From positions 1 to 8,982 of the forward strand of contig JAUWWJ010000047.1 in assembly GCA_030616935.1 (NCBI GenBank): a stretch of 8,982 nt of DNA. Reading direction: 5' to 3'. Position 1 is the first letter of the stretch. The number at the start of each line of letters is the position of its first letter. The position numbers and the translations under genes were made by a program. This document shows, piece by piece, positions 6,949-8,982 of the stretch. The notes under the pieces were generated by a model, which made no database searches, was not told the origin of the DNA, and saw only the letters and a program-made list of their open reading frames with translations. The DNA comes from Planctomycetaceae bacterium (GTDB lineage Bacteria > Planctomycetota > Planctomycetia > Pirellulales > UBA1268).

Positions 6949-7003
6949 TTGTTGCAATTTCATTGTTCGTTGTCAGTTTTCCAGACGAGTAGCGGTTCGT
7001 TGA
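6935..7003 (+). CDS. Possible 22-codon leader ORF abutting galK
   Basis: An ATG at 6935 preceded by GCAGG (6922-6926) opens 22 codons and ends at TGA 7001-7003. This stop overlaps the TTG that best fits as the galK start (7000-7002) in the form TTGA. The encoded peptide starts MDHSSCC and matches nothing I know. Stop-start overlap can couple translation, which would help a weak TTG start with no clear Shine-Dalgarno. A chance ORF of this length is common, so this is tentative. Confidence 0.2.
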   Translation: MDHSSCCNFIVRCQFSRRVAVR

Positions 7004-8229
7004 CAGATTTATCCCATCCAACCTCGTTGCCCGCAGCCGAGCAGTTCATAGAGTTGCGTCAGCGTGTAGAGACTGAATTTCAATTTCGATTTGGTTACGT
7101 GCCATTGGTCGTTGCCGCGGCTCCTGGCCGTGTGAATCTGATTGGTGAGCATGTCGACTATAACCATGGCTTTGTTCTTCCTATGGCAATCGAACGCTAC
7201 GTGATTATCGCGGCAGCTCCATCTTCTAATCCATCGCAAGAGCATGCAACTTTTTATAGTAGCGACATGCAGGAAAGCATTGATGTTCCGATCAGCGCAT
7301 CATCCGGGCCAACGTGCTCCGGGTGGGGACGTTACCTTGAGGGTGTTATTGCCGGTTTCGTGTCAAGGGGATGCAACGTCCCACCATTCGATGCGGTAAT
7401 TGGTTCAAGCGTTCCACGTGGTGGTGGGCTTTCTAGCAGTGCAGCCTTGGAGGTGGCAACGGCGACGATGCTTGAGGGCATCACGGGGCAACAGTTGGAG
7501 CCATTGGAAAAGGCGATTCTTTGTCAACGTGCTGAGCATAAATTTGCTGGCATGCCTTGTGGAATCATGGACCAGTTTTCCAGCGTGTTCGGCATGCCCA
7601 ACGAACTGATGTTACTAGATTGCATCAGTCAGGAAATACAAGCTGTTCCGTTTCGTGACGAAAACGTCTCGGTGCTTATCACCAACAGCAACGTTAAGCA
7701 TGAGTTGGCAGGCGGTGAGTACGCAGAACGAAGACGTCAGTGTGAGTCGGCGTTAGCAGAATTGGGTTTGCTGTCTTGGCGAGACGTGACGTTGGCTGAC
7801 CTTGATTCGGCACGCAGCCGGCTGACCAACGACGAGTTGGCATGCGGACGGCATGTCGTAACCGAAATTGGGAGGACTTTGGATGCAGCGAAAGCTTTTG
7901 CGAACGGTCAGTGGGCGTTAGTCGGTGAGTTGATGTACTCCAGTCACGAGTCGTTACAGAAAGACTTCCGAGTCAGTTGTGCTGAGCTCGATACATTGGT
8001 TCGAATCGCTCGCGAGATAGGTTCAGAGGACGGTGTCTATGGTTCACGAATGACGGGCGGTGGTTTCGGTGGCTGTAGCGTCACATTAGTGCGTTCGGGC
8101 CGTGCAAAGGCGGTACGCGAAAGAATTTTGATGCAGTACGAAAATGAAACCGGTGTCCAAGGGAGTTCCTTCACAAGCCGCCCGGCGATCGGTGCTCATC
8201 TGGTCAAAAGAAATGCTCATGACAACTGA
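7000..8229 (+). CDS. galK: Galactokinase
   Basis: This GHMP-family kinase phosphorylates galactose to galactose-1-phosphate with ATP in the cytoplasm, the first step of the Leloir pathway. From TTG 7000 it has 409 residues (E. coli GalK has 382). The galactokinase signature GRVNLIGEHVDYNHG starts at residue 43. The ATP loop PRGGGLSSSAA is at about 139-149. CGIMDQFSS holds the catalytic Asp (D191). The third GHMP motif SRMTGGGFGG is at 349-358. All are intact. The start is uncertain: the frame stays open to TTG 6949, but that codon directly follows a dyad and adds residues without homology. TTG 7027 is also possible, and no in-frame ATG exists before the signature. The gene follows the XylR-like regulator by 190 bases and precedes galE by 138, fitting a regulated galactose unit. 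Confidence 0.95.
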   Translation: MTDLSHPTSLPAAEQFIELRQRVETEFQFRFGYVPLVVAAAPGRVNLIGEHVDYNHGFVLPMAIERYVIIAAAPSSNPSQEHATFYSSDMQESIDVPISASSGPTCSGWGRYLEGVIAGFVSRGCNVPPFDAVIGSSVPRGGGLSSSAALEVATATMLEGITGQQLEPLEKAILCQRAEHKFAGMPCGIMDQFSSVFGMPNELMLLDCISQEIQAVPFRDENVSVLITNSNVKHELAGGEYAERRRQCESALAELGLLSWRDVTLADLDSARSRLTNDELACGRHVVTEIGRTLDAAKAFANGQWALVGELMYSSHESLQKDFRVSCAELDTLVRIAREIGSEDGVYGSRMTGGGFGGCSVTLVRSGRAKAVRERILMQYENETGVQGSSFTSRPAIGAHLVKRNAHDN

Positions 8230-8371
8230 ATATTCACATAATCGATTTTACTCACGAACCGGAAACCGTGTGTTGGGCTTTCCGCATCGTGACGTGGCTT
8301 CTGAGCAATTTGCTGTTCGGCTACAAAACGTGTCGGATACCCACGGTCTTGGATCGGAGTGGGGTCAATGA
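8219..8371 (+). CDS. Possible 50-residue ORF bridging galK and galE
   Basis: An ATG at 8219 (or 8213, two codons longer) lies within the end of galK, whose stop is at 8227-8229. This ORF ends at TGA 8369-8371, overlapping the galE start codon as ATGA. The product is a soluble, Arg- and His-containing 50-residue peptide (begins [10 protein letters not shown]) with no signal peptide, membrane segment or family I recognise. The double overlap is what a translationally coupled small gene would look like. No convincing Shine-Dalgarno precedes it, and about one frame in ten stays open this long by chance. It may simply be the 138-base spacer. Confidence 0.22.
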   Translation: MTTEYSHNRFYSRTGNRVLGFPHRDVASEQFAVRLQNVSDTHGLGSEWGQ

Positions 8372-8982
8372 AAGTGCTGGTAACAGGCGGCGCGGGTTAC
8401 ATCGGAAGCGTCACTGTCGAGCAATTAGTCGATGCTGGGTATCAGGTCGCTGTGTTTGATAATCTCTCGCAAGGTCATCGTGCAGCGATTCACGAAGACG
8501 CAAGGTTTTTTGAGGGCGATTTGGCTCACCGTGATGGCATTGACGATGCGATCACTGAATTTTGTCCGGATGCTGTCATGCACTTCGCAGCGAAGTCGTT
8601 GGTAGGCGAGTCCATGCAGTTCCCATTTCTTTATTTGGGTGACAACGTTCGCAATGGACTGAACTTGCTCGAAAGTGTTGTTGAGCACGGCATCAAAAAA
8701 TTCATACTGTCATCAACAGCCAACCTGTTTGATAACCCAGAGACAATTCCGATAGATGAAGAAGAATGCATTGTTCCAGGAAGTCCCTATGGGGAATCCA
8801 AGTACATTCTTGAGCGGATGTTGCACTGGCTCGATCAAACTGGAAAGCTGCGGTTCGCTTCACTACGTTATTTCAACGCTGCAGGTGCGACGCAATTACG
8901 AGGCGAAGATCATACCCCGGAAACTCATTTGATTCCCTTGGTGCTGCAGGTCGCACTGGGGCAGCGTGAGGACATAAAAGTC
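8368..8982 (+). CDS. galE: UDP-glucose 4-epimerase, N-terminal part (3' truncated by window)
   Basis: The first 205 residues are present and the frame runs off the window end; the family is about 330-340 residues. This extended short-chain dehydrogenase/reductase interconverts UDP-galactose and UDP-glucose using tightly bound NAD. The Rossmann motif TGGAGYIG is at residues 6-13. FDNLSQGH follows the second strand, and [11 protein letters not shown] is the typical epimerase stretch. S115-S116-T117 precede ANLFDNPE, and the catalytic pair Y141 and K145 lies in [16 protein letters not shown] and [10 protein letters not shown] are the standard later motifs. ATG 8368 is well supported by GGAG at 8356-8359 (eight bases away) and by the N-terminal consensus [10 protein letters not shown]. 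It lies 138 bases after galK in the same direction, so both probably serve galactose use; galE also supplies UDP-galactose for glycan synthesis. Confidence 0.97.
   Translation, partial: MKVLVTGGAGYIGSVTVEQLVDAGYQVAVFDNLSQGHRAAIHEDARFFEGDLAHRDGIDDAITEFCPDAVMHFAAKSLVGESMQFPFLYLGDNVRNGLNLLESVVEHGIKKFILSSTANLFDNPETIPIDEEECIVPGSPYGESKYILERMLHWLDQTGKLRFASLRYFNAAGATQLRGEDHTPETHLIPLVLQVALGQREDIKV

Noticed and set aside
1..8982. CRISPR arrays, insertion sequences, phage or attachment sites
   Set aside because: No regularly spaced direct repeats, transposase or integrase frames, or terminal inverted repeats with target duplications were seen on either strand.

Overview
The window holds seven clear protein-coding genes, all on the + strand. 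They read as accessory carbohydrate metabolism of a marine-type heterotroph, most likely a planctomycete (Pirellulales/Planctomycetales-like). This placement is an inference from style: two secreted formylglycine sulfatases beside a family-2 glycoside hydrolase, a XylR-type sugar regulator, long intergenic gaps between co-directional genes, weak Shine-Dalgarno signals with GTG/TTG starts, and base composition near 50% GC. No rRNA, tRNA, CRISPR array, transposase or integrase gene is visible.

Layout. Positions 2-631 are the C-terminal catalytic part of a GH2 hydrolase (beta-galactosidase-like) whose 5' part lies outside the window. It carries an unusually long perfect palindrome at 18-39 inside the coding frame. 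Next come two secreted type I sulfatases: an iduronate-2-sulfatase-like one (750-2258) and an arylsulfatase A-like one (2490-3950). A 352-base gap without a gene follows. Then there is a membrane fatty acid desaturase of the Delta-12/FAD2 type (4303-5457), which does not fit the sugar theme. A XylR-like regulator (5658-6809) precedes galactokinase galK (about 7000-8229) and the start of UDP-glucose 4-epimerase galE (8368 to the window end).

How the genes could work together (inference): the sulfatases and GH2 enzyme would desulfate and cut a sulfated, probably galactose-containing glycan. The released galactose would be phosphorylated by GalK and routed through UDP-sugars by GalE, and the XylR-like protein would sense a sugar and switch on the genes. 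No galT, transporter, SusC/SusD pair or formylglycine-generating enzyme is in the window, so the route is incomplete here. No gene is outside known families. The less ordinary signals are the in-frame palindrome in GH2, a structured leader with a short ORF abutting the galK TTG start, a 50-codon ORF that overlaps both galK and galE, and the FAD2-like desaturase in a bacterial sugar locus.
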